From positions 1 to 39,334 of the forward strand of contig JAJZKM010000007.1 of assembly GCA_021804085.1 (NCBI GenBank): a stretch of 39,334 bases of DNA. The letters are read 5' to 3'. Numbering within the stretch: the first letter of the stretch is position 1; every line of letters starts with the position of its first letter. The notes beneath the pieces were generated by a model. That model worked only from the letters and a program-made list of their open reading frames with translations, was not told the origin of the DNA and ran no database searches. Source of the DNA: a bacterium. Lineage in GTDB: Bacteria; Patescibacteriota; Saccharimonadia; Saccharimonadales; UBA4665. This document shows, one piece after another, positions 38,263-39,334 of the stretch. The translations under genes were made by a program, and so were the position numbers.

Positions 38263-39027
38263 TTATTTAGGGGTACCACAAAGAGTGTCAGCTGATATAG
38301 GAGATATAAGATCTTTTTTTGAAATAGACCCCTCTGCCATGGCTTGTTTCTCAAAATTTCCCACTTTAGACAATAACCTATCCACCTCAACTACATTACG
38401 TTGAAACCAAAAATCTGCAGTCTTAGCTCCTACAACAGTATAATCGTTTGGTTTAGTACCTACGCTAACTATCTGATCAAATTCACCACTCTTATCAACC
38501 GTACTATTAATATTACCAACCGAACACGAATAATCATAAGCACTTGGGATGTAGCTGTGACTACCAGGATTTGGGACACTGAATTGAATATTATCGTCGA
38601 CTACATTTTTCTGCCCATGAGCCTGTATTATTTCAATACCTAATGTCTCAATATCTTTTGAATATGGTAATTCGGATCTTGTAATCTTCTTAAGACTAGG
38701 TGGCATCCCGTACTGTTCACTTATAGTTAATGTAAATCCGTTTTTTTCTGGAAAAATCACCTGACTAGCTTTGACTCTACTACCAAAGCTAGACCAATAA
38801 TTCAGACCAATTTTGCGCGCATTGTTTTGTACTAATAGTACCTTCTCACCTATAGCAGCATATTCATTAGCAAAACGACTTTTATTTTTATTAGAGTTAC
38901 TCACGACATGAGCTGTAGCTGGAGCCTCATGGCCAATACCAACCGCAACCTTACCTAATCCGGTTAACGAAGACACACTCATACAAACCGCTAAACTTGC
39001 TTTACTAAATTCTTTAGAATGTTTCAT
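38263..39027 (-). CDS. Hypothetical protein with signal-peptide-like N-terminus
   Basis: 254-aa ORF starting MKHSKEFSKASLAVCMSVSSLTGLGKVAVGIGHEAPA; strong promoter immediately upstream. Confidence 0.7.
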   Translation of the reverse strand: MKHSKEFSKASLAVCMSVSSLTGLGKVAVGIGHEAPATAHVVSNSNKNKSRFANEYAAIGEKVLLVQNNARKIGLNYWSSFGSRVKASQVIFPEKNGFTLTISEQYGMPPSLKKITRSELPYSKDIETLGIEIIQAHGQKNVVDDNIQFSVPNPGSHSYIPSAYDYSCSVGNINSTVDKSGEFDQIVSVGTKPNDYTVVGAKTADFWFQRNVVEVDRLLSKVGNFEKQAMAEGSISKKDLISPISADTLCGTPK

Positions 39028-39034
39028 ATAGTTT

Positions 39035-39064
39035 AGTATACAACAACAATATACATATAGTCAA
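39035..39064 (-). promoter_or_regulatory. Predicted promoter, implies leaderless mRNA for 38263..39027
   Basis: Minus strand TTGACT-N18-TATACT, then 7 nt (AAACTAT) to ATG. Confidence 0.6.
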
Positions 39065-39068
39065 GTGC

Positions 39069-39334
39069 GTGTATCCGTCCATAACATATTGGACTGCCGT
39101 CCTTCTAATTGTAACCCATCTAGCATTGCTTTCATGGGGCTTTTTAATCTAAGAGTCCAATGAGGCCGTTCTGTGTTATACCAAATCAACCAATCCATCA
39201 GCTGGTAGTGTATCGGTCCATAACATATTGGACTTTCCAATTGTAACCCATCTAAAACATTTGCTTTCATGGGGCTTTTTAATTTAGGGATCCAATGGGA
39301 ACATTCTGTGTTATACCAATCAACCAATCCGTCA
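39069..39334 (-). pseudogene. Tandemly duplicated integrase-core (rve/IS481-like) C-terminal fragment, unit about 139 bp
   Basis: Two copies beginning GTGTATCnGTCCATAACATATTGGACT and sharing AATTGTAACCCATCTA and GCTTTCATGGGGCTTTTTAAT; encodes (L)WYNTERPHW.L.LKSPMKA. Confidence 0.75.

Noticed and set aside
1-39334. CRISPR array, restriction-modification, retron or other named defence system
   Set aside because: No regularly spaced repeats, cas-like, methyltransferase or reverse-transcriptase signatures seen in either strand's ORFs.

Overview
The window is chromosomal and AT-rich, from a reduced bacterial genome. The gene order and the absence of L30 between S5 and L15 suggest Candidatus Saccharibacteria/Patescibacteria; this is inference. 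Three blocks are visible. (1) 1-6.4 kb: start of rplA, then rplK, nusG, secE, a GT2 glycosyltransferase, an orphan histidine kinase, a YgjP-like metallopeptidase and a P-loop kinase, followed by tRNA-Trp and an alpha-glucan cluster (GT4, GH57, GH15) to 11.1 kb and three more tRNAs. (2) 12.4-32.2 kb: one long minus-strand block from tuf through the S10/spc/alpha r-protein genes, rpoA, rplM/rpsI, trpS, rluD-like, holB-like and a TPR protein. (3) 32.2-39.3 kb: an accessory, IS-littered region with a Nudix + S-adenosylhomocysteine-hydrolase-like fusion, a decayed IS1595-type transposase, decayed IS481/IS3-like transposases, and three orphan proteins. The most interesting signals are the Nudix-SAHH fusion, a textbook terminator with a possible antiterminator in the secE-nusG leader, a 13-bp inverted repeat bracketing the likely tuf promoter, and two orphan loci whose predicted promoters imply leaderless mRNAs. 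No CRISPR array or recognised defence system was found.
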